Origin: Xestospongia bergquistia
Lineage: Eukaryota; Porifera; Demospongiae; Haplosclerida; Petrosiidae
Assembly: GCA_963965975.1 (NCBI GenBank)
Contig: OZ014414.1
Span: 9,233,230 to 9,297,229, forward strand
Reading direction: 5' to 3'
DNA length: 64,000 nucleotides
Positions 42,701 to 55,425 of this stretch are shown here, in pieces. Within the stretch, counting starts at the first letter, position 1. The number at the start of each line of letters is the position of its first letter. Below the pieces are notes generated by a model, which saw only the letters and a list, made by a program, of their open reading frames with translations, was not told the DNA's origin and searched no databases. A program made the translations under genes and the position numbers.

Positions 42701-45700
42701 GGGGAAAATTGCAACCTGAGACATTCATTATTTGAATCCAGTGACGACTTCTAATCTCCTGTTTGTGATAATGAAAGTTTCAAGCGACTATCCTTTTCAA
42801 AGACAATCCATACCTTTGAGTGGAGTCTAATAAATAGCGGCAAAATCAGTCTGTAATTATTGATGCCATGACTCAATTTCTGAGAGGCCTCCCAATCTTG
42901 CTGTTCTTGAGGTAAAGAAAGAAAGGACTGCCAAAACTTATCCACCTGAATGAACATGTTGTGTAAATATGATCGAAAGATTATAACAGATATTAGTAAC
43001 AAACCTTCATTATTGCTGATTCAAGATCTACTTCAGACCATAGTACTTGTTGAAATGACTCATCAAATGATATGTAGTCTTGATAATTGCTGTAAAGAGC
43101 TCTCAAGTAAGACAATTCCTATAAGAGAGAGAAAGAGAGAGAGAGAGATAGAGGTTACTAATCTATGTATATCTTTATTAATTACTTCTTGTGTGTGTTC
43201 TAATTCAGGATAAGGAGTCAGAGAAATATTGAGTAGTTTCTGTACTGCATCTAACAAATCTTGTCGACTTTGAAGTTCCTCACATTGCTCCAAGAAATAT
43301 CCTTTAATAAAACAAAGTCATTATAAATACAAAGTAGTCCATATTATCTTACCAACTCTTGATACTGCCTCGTTTGGAGTCAGTCCAGGAACTAAGGGTC
43401 CCTCCGTATCAAACTCATTACGAAACTGAATAGTCTTTACGACAAATTCTTTGACTTGTTTAATTGTCTCTTGTTCATGTATTAATCTTTGATGTATTAG
43501 TAACTTATCATGAACCTATAAAATAAAAGGTAAGTACATTTAGTACATGAAATATTAAATGTGAGGTAACTGGTCAATAATATAAACAGGAGTATATAAA
43601 AAGATACAATGTACATATTATATATTATAATAATATTGAACTGTTCTTTAAATAAACTTTTAATATATTGTATTAGTTACAATAGCTATAATACATTAGT
43701 GATAAATGGTGTATATATTAATGATGTACATATTATGATAGATCTTTGTACCTTCTTAGTAGTTGAAATTAAATGATCCCATTGGATGCGTAAACTGTCT
43801 ACCTCCTCTGTCTCATGTCTTGGTAATACTAACTGAAACTCCCTGTATGTGAATGGATGAATAAATAGATAAATGGATGAATGAATGAAGGAATGGACAG
43901 ACAAATGAATAAATAGGCTTGATTGAATGGATGGATGATAGTATTAAATCTCTTTATCTATTCATTTATCTATCATTGTATTCATTATCTATTGACCTAT
44001 ATATATTACCTCAGTTGTCTATACATCTCCTCTACAGCTAAATACTTCTCATCTATTGTGAGTTGTAATTCATCTATCTGCTCCAACAACTCAAGAACTT
44101 CTCTCAGAAATGAGAGATCTCCAACAACAACTTCAGAAGTCAACACTTGTATCATTGTCTCTCTCTGTTGTACAAGTGAGTCAAGAGCTACTTTTGCTCT
44201 ATCATGTAAGTAAGTGGAGTACAGGCTTCTCCAATTTGAGGCTAATGCTTGTAGAGTGGACTTCAATGGAGTGGTGATGAGCTGTAGAGGGCCAAGTCTT
44301 AAAGTACCAGGTAAAGACATAATCTGAAATAAGAGAAGAACTTATAAATTAAATGATTCTGTATGTACATTCAATCATAGATTAAGTCTGAATATTTGAA
44401 GTTTAAGAATTGAGTCTCGAGTTATCGTTGAGATTAAGAGTTCTTTTTTTTTTCTATAAACTATACACTTTTTACCTCATTCTCAATTTTTACTAGTTCC
44501 ATTACTTCATCTCTCCATTGCTGTGGTGTGGGACAAGTCTGTTGAAACCTAGTGTGGCTGACATGGAGATCTTTCTGCCAGAGATGATCAAATGTCTTAA
44601 GAGTGTCAATATATTGAGAAACTTGTGGATTGAGACCTAAAAAAGATACAAAGATGAAGTTATCATAGCATTGTAGACACTATCATTGGCCAAGTGGAAC
44701 CAGTTCTAACATTAACTCCCTCCTCCATTGAGAGTAATCCAGAACATAATTTGATGGAATGGTCAGTAGGTCCTTCTCTCATTGTAAAAGTCTCACACTT
44801 CAAGTCTACTCTCTAACAACTTAATAACTTGTAACTAAATACCATACAATACATGTACATGTACAGGTATCTCTCTTTTTAGAATAACATACCTTCAAAG
44901 TAAGTCTTCAAAGAGGTCCTCATCTCATAAACTTTATCAACGACCTTTTCCATATCTTCTTCATCTTCATCTCCGCTGACACCCCACGGCTGTAACCTAG
45001 GCAACAAATCAGCTAGAGATAGTATCAATTCGTTGATAATATCATAGACATTGGCCACAGTGGGTACCAACAAGACAGAAGGGATAGAGAACTTGATCAT
45101 AACTATTAAACCTATTCTTGATTCAATTGGCTCCTTCAGTTCTTGGATAGTGATGGGAAACTGACAGATCGCATCATGTAGGACAGTGAGAGATTTAATG
45201 ACAAGAGAAGCAACAGCCTCTCGTATCAGATTTGAAAACTCTTGTAAAACTTTCTGAATGACATTAGTAGAGAGAGAACTTGTAGGTTGCTTAACTGGAG
45301 TATCTTGTAAAACCAGTTTGTCTGCTTTATGACTTGTTTTAATAACTGGTTTTCTTTTACTTTTTGTTGTTGTCGTTAGTGTTGGGAGTTTTACAAAGTC
45401 TTTACTTTTACTCATCGTATTGCTGTGATCTTGTAGTGTCTGTAACAATTGATCATGTGTCTCTTCAACTAGTACTACAATCTCTTGAAGAGCGTTCCTA
45501 ATTTGAGTAGCCTTGTAAATGACAATATCTTTTTGATCATCAATAAAATTTTGCATTGCCTCTGAGAAATCCTGTGGAGTCTGTGAAGAGAGAGAGAGAG
45601 AGAGAGAGAGAATATCATCATTATTTTGCAAATAAACTTACCCATACTTTACTGTTAGCTAGATCTGTATCTATCAGAGACAGTTGTTCAATACTTTCCA

Positions 45701-48700
45701 GAACAGGGTAGACTCTTGTGTTAAGGATGTTATGACATGTGTCTACTGTAGTGTGCAGTATATTAGTAGAGGTATCCACTTGATGGAGATAAGGATCAAT
45801 GTTAAGTGTACTCCAAGTTAATGTAGTCCATCCAGGTAGATAGAATCTATGAATGTTGATGTGAAGTTAATACAATTTTAACACAACTTTTATATAGTAT
45901 TTAATGTAGATTTACATTGTTCTTAACACTATCTTAACACAAATTCATGTAATGCAAACATCAATAGATCTATATAATCTTAGCATGACTCACTACTAAC
46001 CTAATGACAGTATCAACAAGACCATCAAACAATGGAGACACTCTTGGATCTATCTTTTGTATAGCAGATAAGAGCCGATTCACTTCATATTGTAATTGTT
46101 GATTAAACTCCTTTATTCTCAGTTCTTGATTTAATAAAGAAGTAAAGTTAACTGGAAGAGTTAGTTTGAGTTGTTTCATAGCTTTAGCTTCATCCAACAT
46201 TTGCAATAACCTGAGAGAAGTAGAAAGGGATTGACCTGTCAACTTATCCATCTCGTCATTGTTCATCTATACAATATCTGTCTGTCCGTCTGTCTGTACA
46301 TTCATCCATTCATCAGTCAAGCCAATATTCATTCATCTATCCATCCATCCATTCATCCATAGATCTGTTCACTTTACCCTGTATCTGAGTTGACAACAAT
46401 TCTTGTCCTTCCTCCTTTTTCATCTTGTAATCTCAAGAGAGGTGCTGTAATACTAACAGCTACTGTCTTCTCCATCCTTTCTTTTAATTGCTTCAATAAA
46501 ACAGTTTCATATTGAATTAATGCTGTTGCAAGACGATTGTGTAATGAACATACATGATGTGATTCCTGTCAATTGAAAGAGAAAGAGACAAGGGAATAAG
46601 CAGGTCAGTTAATAATGCATGTATCATAAATATATTAATATAATATATATTTTATAGCTAACAGGTGTTTTCATGAGCATTTCATCTTCTCTAAATATAT
46701 TCATTGGACCTTCCACTCTCTTCAACAAATTCCTGGCCCACTCTATAGCTCCAACTATTGGTGAACGTCCTCGAGGAAGAGGAGGAGAACCCTATCATTG
46801 AAGTCAATAGTAATTTTATAATAAGAAATGGAACTGTAACCTTTTGATTTTCATAATTTTGTTGAAGTTGTTCAAGTTCAATTGAATATCTTTTAAATGC
46901 CGTTATTGCACAACGATGTAGAGTACTTTGTATTGACGGCCAAAATGAGATAGAATGAAACCTAAAAGTGAACTGGTATATTACTACTGTAGTTATAGTT
47001 AGTAATGGAAAGTAATCCACTTATAAGCACTATATATACATAGGTACTACTGACTAAGTATTACTTAAACTAATATACAATACTATAGTCTGTTACTTTT
47101 CCATTATATCAAGTCCTCTCTTTGACTCTTTCACTTGAGGAAGCAAAGTCTTGAGAGAGAATAAGAGAGAACAGTAAATAAATAACTAGAAAAACATTAT
47201 TTTAGCTCACCAGTAAATATCTACAAATATTTTCTTGTAATTCTGTTACAAGGTGACAATATTTCTCATAAACTGGTTGAAACGAGTCCTTCTCTTTTCC
47301 GTGAGTAGCAAACACTTGACTAGAACCACTAGGACATCCAGTCTGAAGACGAGTATGCATACCAGTAAGATAACTACATATCATAACAACAACACTATCG
47401 TCAGTACTTTCAGAATAAGCTACTGGTTTAGAAATTTGCTTTTCAGCCATTTCTTCCATCTTCTTTTGTAATCCATCTCTATCATCTTCAGGTGTCTTCC
47501 ATAAACCAGTTAAACGAGGTAGACCAGTTAGTTGCGGACACAAAAGGGACAATTTCTGTGTTGTTTTAATAATCTCCAATACATTCTCTGCTCGAGATGA
47601 CAAAGCGATTAATGGTTCTACAATATCAGCAATATTGTTGAGTGAGAGACCTGACCGTATATGAGGTATACAACCTTGTACAGAGCTAGTACTTACAGGT
47701 TGTAAAGAACTACCACTACCAACGCTAGAGGTTTTAGTATTTGATTTTTGACTGACACGTCTTCCAGCATTTGAGAAACCTTGTTGAAATAACAGTGAGT
47801 CCTTACTTTGGTATACCAGATCACGATAGGCAGAGCTTAGTCGTATGACTTCTTGTAAAGTTGTTGATAATATATTGAGATTTTTAAAACTATTGGGTTT
47901 AAAGATTTGACTCCATAAATTGTTGTCAGAGTCTTCCGAAGTAGATTTTAATAATTGTTGGCATTTACTCGTAAGGAGATTAGCAATCTGCAAAATAAAT
48001 TTATGAATTAATAGAGAGCACTAATGGTAGCTATCTTAGTTCACTGTGGTAAGTACTGATGTTCACTAGTGTAGAGATTACTAATGGTAGCTATCTTAGA
48101 TCACTGTGGTAAGTACTGATGTTCACTAGTGTAGAGATTACTAATGATAGCTATCTTAGGTCACTGTGGTAAGTACTGATGTAAAGTATTCTAATAGTAC
48201 ATTGTAGGTATCCTAGGTCACTGCAGTAGTGTTTACCTTTCGAAAGACCACAGCAATGTATCCTGTCTGAGCAAATAGACGTGATATCCCCTCCATTTGT
48301 TTAATACTAGTTGCAATGCCAGGGAGAACATCAGTAAGTATCACAGCAGGATGACTAGCTACCTGAATTGCATCAAAGTGTGGTTGTAGTGCTGAGAGAT
48401 ACCACACTTTGTCCTTACAACCATTAAATGCTTCAGTTAACCTAGAGAAGAGAGGTTAGTAAGTGGTATGGAAGCCCAGAGGGACAGTCCATGATCAGTG
48501 TATTTTAATATTGATCGCTATCCAATAAATCTTAAAAATTAAGTATTAAAGTATGTGGTCAGAGATTCAGACTGTCCCAGTAGCCCATACCTGAAGGCTG
48601 GGTGTCCCACTGGGCTTCTGTAATGTGGACAATTGTATATTCCTATATGTAGCCGATACTACAGTGTATTATATTCTATTTTAAGGATAGATGCATACAT

Positions 48701-49899
48701 ATGATATCTATAGATATATGTACAATACTGATGATCTATAAGGTCTCATAGTTAATTGAGCGCTGTTGTTATAAAGATGAGTCATTTTATTATAGAGTTA
48801 TCTTAATCATAGTGATAATATTATAAGGATATTAACATACTGTGTATCAATAGCTCTCCATTTCTTGATGGTCTTAGATTTAACAGCTGCTAATGTAGCA
48901 ATAACTGCTGTACTTTCCCTCCATTTTAACTGTTCTATAACAGAACAGAGATGTATCTGCCTTCTCTCCCATTTTTGTCTCTCTGCATGAGGAAAACCAA
49001 TGGGATCCTCTAACCTGAGAGTGTAAGACAAAATAATAGAAATAAATAGAAAAATAAGTAAGTGGATGTAAAGAGGGAAGAAAGAAGAAAGAGAGAGGAA
49101 ATGAGGTAGAAATGAATGAGTGATAGATTATAGCAATGGAGGGAGGACAAAGAGAATGCAGTTGATGAGATATAAAGCAAACAGACCTCTCATCAGTAGC
49201 ATCTATTAATAATCCTTCAATAGATGCAATCCAATCGCTCAGTAAAGACTCACATTCAGACACAATCTCGTTCCCTAAATTCATTCTTGCAACTCCAGAT
49301 CCAGGCTGAGATTGTATGTGAAGTAGAGTTCCTTTGAGCATCGGAGAAGGTTGCAATAGGACAGCTTTTTGGCACAAAGACTGGACGGCCAAGTCTTGTA
49401 TCACAACTGTAAGTTTATCAAATGTCTGCAAGAAGGAAGAAATGTTCTCTTTTGAACATGATCCCCAATCTTCATGTCCATGCAGAATGGGAGCATAAGC
49501 ATCTGATAATAGAGACGAGAGACTAGCCAGTACTGAGTGCTGTATTTCTCCGCAGTAGAGTTCTTTATCGATTTGAGTGACATCAATTTCCTTCAATGGA
49601 TCCTTCTTTAGTATATAAAGACAGACACCTTCATTTCGTAACAATGGTAGATCTTTTGTGATATGAGATGTTACTTTTATCTGGCGATTAATAGCACTCG
49701 ATGCTCTATTCTCTTCATCCTCAATCTCCTCACAATAAAAGAAGAGTTTCCTAGGCTCTCCGGGTGCTAGAAACTTTGTGATCAAATCAGCTACTTCAAA
49801 ATCAGAGAGAAAATCTTCCAACACTGAAGGATTGTCATAGCCACTGAAATGAAATGTCTCCTGTAGTTTACCAGCAAACCACCAATGACGTTCGTCCAT
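23331..49899 (-). CDS. Divergent dynein heavy chain (DNHD1-like)
   Basis: One intron-rich gene. It starts at ATG 49,899 ([18 protein letters not shown]) and ends at TAA 23,331-23,333. In order: N-terminal stem exons (49.9-44 kb), linker region (44-40 kb), six AAA modules, a coiled-coil stalk with tip (~31.7-29.6 kb) between AAA4 and AAA5, and the C-terminal domain ([12 protein letters not shown], then LPVIHL). AAA5/AAA6 landmarks are visible, including WPLVIDP near 29,010. AAA1 has LPSGGNKTE where motile dyneins have GPAGTGKTE, and LCDAH in place of the Walker B FDE motif. AAA4 has VGSLGQP instead of VGxxGxGK. AAA2 (GSEASGKT) and AAA3 (GPHASGKT) keep GK. Loss of the AAA1 site argues against a canonical motor and fits the DNHD1 group; the alternative is an axonemal chain that decayed in this lineage. 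All sampled exons are open, so the gene is probably functional. I did not resolve every exon. Confidence 0.8.
27752..27790. repeat. TA microsatellite
   Basis: Short TA run in an intron of the dynein-like gene, followed by AT-rich sequence. Confidence 0.8.
28455..28490. repeat. AGTCTCAT hairpin, isolated copy
   Basis: AGTCTCATACCC pairs with a GGGAATGAGACT arm (one mismatch) around a short loop. It is intronic in the dynein-like gene and belongs to the same family as the 41.3-41.5 kb cluster. Confidence 0.55.
29592..31704 (-). other. Stalk and stalk-tip region of the dynein-like protein
   Basis: Coiled-coil arm 1 is at 31.0-30.6 kb (heptad-rich, from [15 protein letters not shown]). A tip-like segment lies near 30.45-30.35 kb ([18 protein letters not shown], comparable to the FKSPP/VMEAV block of microtubule-binding domains). 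After a Ser-rich insertion, arm 2 is at 29.75-29.6 kb. The stalk is retained despite the degenerate AAA1. Confidence 0.6.
31733..31983. repeat. CTGT / TTGTCCATCAG minisatellite
   Basis: Units of (CTGT)n followed by CTTGTCCATCAG repeat about nine times in an intron of the dynein-like gene. Units vary in the number of CTGT and in CTGACAG versus CTGTCTG. Confidence 0.85.
32465..32657 (-). other. AAA4 exon of the dynein-like gene, P-loop lost
   Basis: Reads [20 protein letters not shown] followed by [12 protein letters not shown], aligned with the AAA4 block LVGVGGSGKQSL...FIAGY. The GSGK core is replaced, so nucleotide binding at AAA4 is doubtful. Confidence 0.65.
34340..34454 (-). other. AAA3 P-loop exon of the dynein-like gene
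   Basis: Reads [20 protein letters not shown], a near-canonical AAA3 Walker A. The following exons carry [12 protein letters not shown] at the Walker B position (IDDMNMP in motor dyneins), with glutamate retained. Confidence 0.7.
35462..35671. repeat. 37-bp AT-rich tandem repeat
   Basis: About six copies of a unit beginning TAGTAGTGTATTGTAATGTA, with small length variants in the last copies. It lies in an intron of the dynein-like gene. Confidence 0.8.
36915..37138 (-). other. AAA2 P-loop exon of the dynein-like gene
   Basis: Reads [19 protein letters not shown], then [15 protein letters not shown], matching the AAA2 block where motor dyneins have HEWTDGxxA. The GKT of Walker A is intact. 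Typical AAA2 sites bind ATP structurally. Confidence 0.65.
37185..37380. repeat. CATC/CATT short tandem repeat
   Basis: Imperfect CCATCCATTCATC-type units across about 190 bp in an intron of the dynein-like gene. Similar CATC runs recur at 35,800-35,880 and 12,655-12,730, so this is a common simple repeat of this genome. Confidence 0.75.
38923..39060 (-). other. AAA1 Walker B exon of the dynein-like gene, degenerate
   Basis: The exon begins [19 protein letters not shown], the equivalent of the SGAWxCFDEFNRI block of motor dyneins. The catalytic glutamate position is alanine. Together with the altered P-loop this suggests that AAA1 does not hydrolyse ATP. Confidence 0.65.
39352..39420 (-). 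other. AAA1 P-loop exon of the dynein-like gene, degenerate
   Basis: The exon reads [20 protein letters not shown], aligned with the motor-dynein AAA1 Walker A. The glycine directly before the lysine is replaced by asparagine and the first glycine of the loop by leucine. The KTE end is kept, so this is the right position and not a mis-assigned exon. Confidence 0.7.
41296..41512. repeat. Cluster of three AGTCTCAT...ATGAGACT hairpins
   Basis: Inverted repeats at 41,296-41,336, 41,360-41,390 and 41,479-41,512, all intronic. The last has a perfect 13-bp stem, CAGTCTCATTCCC with GGGAATGAGACTG, and an 8-nt loop. A related hairpin lies at 28,455-28,490. Probably a very short fold-back repeat family. 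Confidence 0.7.
48019..48182. repeat. 60-bp tandem repeat
   Basis: Nearly three copies of an exact 60-bp period, with about one mismatch per copy in the word CTATCTTAG[T/A/G]TCACTG. A fourth, degraded copy follows. It is intronic in the dynein-like gene. Confidence 0.9.
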
Positions 49900-50079
49900 C
49901 TTCGATTCTGATCAGCAAAGATGAATACGAGTATTGCCTGCAGCAAACCTCTAGGCAATTTTGCATAGCAGTTGCTATGGTAACCTGTCTGTTGTGGGCA
50001 TTAATTAGAAAGAAGAGAGGTGAGTTTAAAAATCTTTTCTTCATGATATAATGTAATTTAGAATTATCTATTTTTTAGT
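49900..50079. promoter_or_regulatory. Shared divergent promoter region
   Basis: Only 180 bp separate the dynein-like start codon (49,899, minus) from the IRAK1BP1-like start codon (50,080, plus). A donor at 50,020 and an acceptor just before 50,080 suggest a plus-strand 5' UTR intron inside this space. Both promoters must overlap here. I cannot identify individual factor sites. Confidence 0.5.
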
Positions 50080-51638
<1,559 letters not shown>

Positions 51639-51849
51639 TTTATGATTTTTATACCTCATATATCAATTACTGATTATACAGAGCTATAGTCTTACAATGT
51701 ACTCTGCATTATATTATAGTTAATATATTACCATTAGCGCCAGTTTGACAAAATGAAAAAAATTGACCAAATTAATACAAAATAGTTTGAATAATCCATT
51801 GTATTAATTGTAACAAGGGAGGTACATTATAATGGTCATAGTGTATCTA

Positions 51850-53181
51850 TTCTCATAGACCCAGTGCATTTATCGTGTGTAACAAATTTATTACAGCCTC
51901 ACATTTAGCTTCAGACTCAGTATAACCTGTACCATGTCCTACAAGAGGTCGTTCTTTGATATCATATTGACATTGCTTAGCAACAACGGAGTCAAGGTTT
52001 AGATGATTTGTGTATGCTAAACAAAGATATTTAGATGTTGATGGATCTTTTTTGTCAGCTGGTTCAGATTTCTCTATAAGATATTCTGGGAGATTACAAT
52101 CTTTAGATAATACAAGAGCTACTAATTCATCTAGGGTAAGTGGGTCTTCTTCTACTGTGGTAGAGTCTGATTTAACAGGTCTAGGTGGATTACGTGGTAT
52201 GACTCCACCAGATGCCATACTATCAATAAGAAGAAGTTTTAATTTATTATACAATTTAGTAGCTGCATCAACTTCAGCTGCTCGCTTAGATTTTCCGTTA
52301 CCATATGTCTCTTCTAAACTATCACCATTCCCATCTCGTACTGTACATTTAATTGTAAAGTCTGGATTATGTGATTGACCTTTTACACCAATAGTTTTAT
52401 ATATAGGTATTTGAAATAAATTCTGCTGACAAAGTTCTTGCAATTGTCCTTTCACATTCGGAGCACCTGGGCTACTGGATCCAATAGGTACTCCTCTGGA
52501 AGTTTGAATTGGTCCTTGTTTGAGTGAGCTACTGTTATCTGTTTGATCTTCTGGTATTTCAAGAGCTGGAAATGGCATTCTAGGATCAGTTGTTTTTAAT
52601 AGATTTTCAAAATCTTCTATAAGTTTTCCAGCTACATCCATTTCTGCAGCTTTAACTGTCTTAGCAGTACTAGTTCGCTGAGCAATGACTGCAGTATCAT
52701 CCATCCGATAAATACGACCTCTAACAGTATGTTCTAATTGGTGGGAGGGGCCAGTTTGACTTACTATTTCGTATTTTGGTATGGGTAATCCTTTCCTTTG
52801 ACACATTTCTTGAAGTCTGTTTTTATTATTGTTCTGTGAAACAGGGGAAGTGCCACATAATGGTATAGTTGTATACATTGGCTCTAAAGAGAAAACAGAC
52901 CCAGACATAGGTACGTCTTCTGAAAGTTTACCCTTGTCTAACCCACTCCCCCTTGATACTGGAGAACCTTGTATTCTAGATAATAAGTCAGTAGCAGCAT
53001 TAGCTTTAGCTTCTTTCTTTGTCTTTCCCTCTCCATTTCCAGTGTATTCTCCCATTTTCATAGTACATATAAAAGTACGGTTATGAGAAGGACCAGTTTG
53101 TTCGTACTCATCAATAACTTTAAGTCCGTGTCTGGTAGCATACTCGTTTAAACGACCAACTGGATTATCAGAAGAAGCCAT
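51850..53181 (-). CDS. Intronless protein with four dsRNA-binding domains (442 aa)
   Basis: A single uninterrupted frame from ATG 53,181 to a TAG stop at 51,850-51,852. dsRBD1 is at residues ~6-73 (GPSHNRTFICTMKMGEYTGN, then KKEAKANAATDLL). dsRBD2 is at ~118-190 (QTGPSHQLEHTV, weaker C-terminal helix). dsRBD3 is at ~240-318 (GQSHNPDFTIKCTV, then SKRAAEVDAATKLY). A divergent fourth domain is at ~350-440 (ESEAKCEAVINLLH). No catalytic domain is present. Relatives are the PRKRA/TARBP2/Staufen class of dsRNA-binding adaptors, which act in RNA silencing or antiviral sensing in the cytoplasm. Lack of introns among intron-rich neighbours suggests retroposition or a naturally intronless gene. The exact orthologue is uncertain. 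Confidence 0.85.
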
Positions 53182-54240
53182 CTTTTAGGAAGACGGTTGC
53201 TACATGCCCAAAATGAACAGGAAGCAAGAAGCACAATGATTGCCCTCTGTGATTACCTACTTCCTGTTCTCAATGTCTATTAAAACTATATATAGTAACA
53301 TTAAATAACCAGTCATTATTTAAACAGTAATGATGTAATATATTATTAAATCATTATTGTATAGATAGTCATTGAGGATTGTACTGGGTAGATATGAATG
53401 ACTAGATACATACATGATTGATGTAATATTACAATAATTGTGTTAGTTGAATGAAAATTAATTGAAATGTTAATTCTAATTAGTTGAAATATTGTTATTT
53501 GGAAGTTGGTATTTGAAAGTTGAATCAGACTGAAATATCTTTTTGTCAATTTAAAAAATACTCCTTCTAGATAATAAATAAATATCAGTCACATAACAGG
53601 CAGCCATTGTGATTAGAGGTTTCTTGAAAGGAATCCTCCCAATTAGTCAGCAAGAGCATACCGAGTCACCATCAGCCAAGGAGAGTGAATTCAGGAGTAA
53701 AGATAAAGGAGAATAATATAGATCTGTCTATACTGCTATACTGCTATAATACCAGAAATCATGAGAACTAGACTTCTCCACATCTTTTGAGAATTGATTC
53801 ATGATAGAAGCAAGAGGAAACATTTTAAATAGGCTAGTACTTCTCAATAGCAAACTGAACATCAATTAAGTGACAGAAATCATGAACATCATTTTAAATG
53901 GTAGACTGGCACAACAATGGCAGGCAACAATTGTATAGTTTATATATAAACAGAACATTGAACAATAATAAGGAACAAAAGATAATGATGAGGGTTTTGA
54001 ACTTTTGATAAGGATTTTTATTTAAGCACCTAAAAAATTAAAATATGATAGAAATTATTATAATTAGTAGTGTTGTTCTGGATTGCTTAAGTTGGACTAG
54101 TTTCATTCCTCGCCTTTAAAATATATTTATTCATTCTTACTCCATAACTATCGTTAATGAGATTCATAGCGTTGATCGACGCGCCCCACAAGAGCATGAA
54201 GGAAAAATCTGACGTACATATAAAAAGAAACTAAAACAGT
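53182..54240. other. Intergenic, no gene seen
   Basis: AT-rich sequence upstream of the dsRBD gene. It contains its promoter region and short open stretches with no splice or similarity support. I recognise no RNA gene. Confidence 0.6.
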
Positions 54241-54615
54241 CATGAGTGCCAGTGTGTTGTGGGCCAGCGTTCTGCAATGCATCAGACCTCTGAGATGGTT
54301 ACCAGCATACTCTACGGAGTATCCGAAAGGCCGACTAGGATAGGGCTGGTAGTCTCCCTTTAAACGAGATGAGGCTGGTGTATTTGTGGTTCCCGGTTCC
54401 TGAATGCGACATTCCCTAAGAGCTGGAATCCCGTACGGCTGGTTTTAAGTTAGGGCGACGCTCCAGCCAGGATTACCTCGCGAAGACGAGGGTTACCATG
54501 CCAGGTGGCGGTCCCAGCTAGCAATAGCAGGGAATCCTGGAGCCTAAGTGGAAGCCTGAGTGGGTGAGCGAGTAGGAATCGTTTGGGCAACACACAAGGG
54601 TTTTTTTTTTTTTAA
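54241..54615 (+). mobile_element. SINE-like element, longest copy
   Basis: A GC-richer block of about 370 bp ending in AACACACAAGGG and a T12 run, as expected for a Pol III-type transcript. Degenerate relatives lie at 55,210-55,420 (shared TCTCCCTTTAAAC and CCAGCCAGGATTACCTC) and 54,834-54,900 (shared CTGGAGCCTAAGTGG and TTTGGGCAACACACAAGG). I see no clear tRNA A/B boxes, and it is not rRNA that I recognise. The source RNA is unknown. Confidence 0.55.
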
Positions 54616-54833
54616 TTTTAAATCTATTAATAATATATAGTTGTTGTCATCTCTCTATTACTATAGCTATATATCAATGAAATAGTGCTAAAGACAGACA
54701 GACAGATCTCTGTATTTTCTTCATATTTATTACAATAATTTATGTACTTGAAAACTCCATTATATATACAAACGTATACAACTTGACTACTTTACATACA
54801 GATATCCTAAATATCATAATGTTGGAAGACAGC

Positions 54834-54905
54834 AATTCTGGAGCCTAAGTGGGTAAGTGAGGAGGGATCATTTGGGCAACACACAAGGTTTTTTTATTTT
54901 TAATC
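54834..54905 (+). repeat. SINE-like element, 3' tail copy
   Basis: About 70 bp matching the 3' end of the 54.24-kb element, including the T-rich end and the downstream AATCTATTAA. A 5'-truncated copy. Confidence 0.55.
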
Positions 54906-55209
54906 TATTAAGCCAATGTCAGTAGAACTTACCAGTCTGTCATAGTGAGTATTCTATATGATAAAAAGGTACTTAAAAAAACATATTATTATATAGACAA
55001 TAAAGAAACTATTATAAAATATTATTAGCATAAATGTTATCAGATAATTCTTTAACTGGTTTAACGAGTTTGACTGGTTTATTAGATGTATTTAAATCTT
55101 GATATTGATAATCTAATAAAAAAATTAAGATATAATATTAAAAAATACAATGGAATGCAGTAGTCATGGTCACCATGGTCATCAATTAAAAATTATGAGC
55201 ACCTTTTGT

Positions 55210-55425
55210 ATTTCCTTGTGCATGACCTCTGAGGTCAGCATATTCATAAGAGATTACGATTTTTTGGAAAGGCGAACTACTGGTAATCTCCCTTTAAACT
55301 TGAAGAGGCTTGGTATATTTATAGTCCTGGTTCTACCAACAATGATAGGGTGAATCCCAATATGGATGTTTTGAAGGTGACGGGCAACGTTCCAGCCAGG
55401 ATTACCTCATCTTTGGAGCAGTGAT
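55210..55425 (+). repeat. SINE-like element, diverged internal copy
   Basis: Shares the order GACCTCTGAG, GGAAAGGCGAAC/GAAAGGCCGAC, TCTCCCTTTAAAC and CCAGCCAGGATTACCTC with 54,272-54,480, with many substitutions. It is older than the first copy. The 67-codon open frame across it is not a gene. Confidence 0.5.

Noticed and set aside
54241..54615. rRNA or tRNA gene
   Set aside because: The block is GC-richer and structured-looking, but I find no rRNA landmarks, cloverleaf or A/B boxes, and related diverged copies lie nearby, which fits a dispersed repeat.
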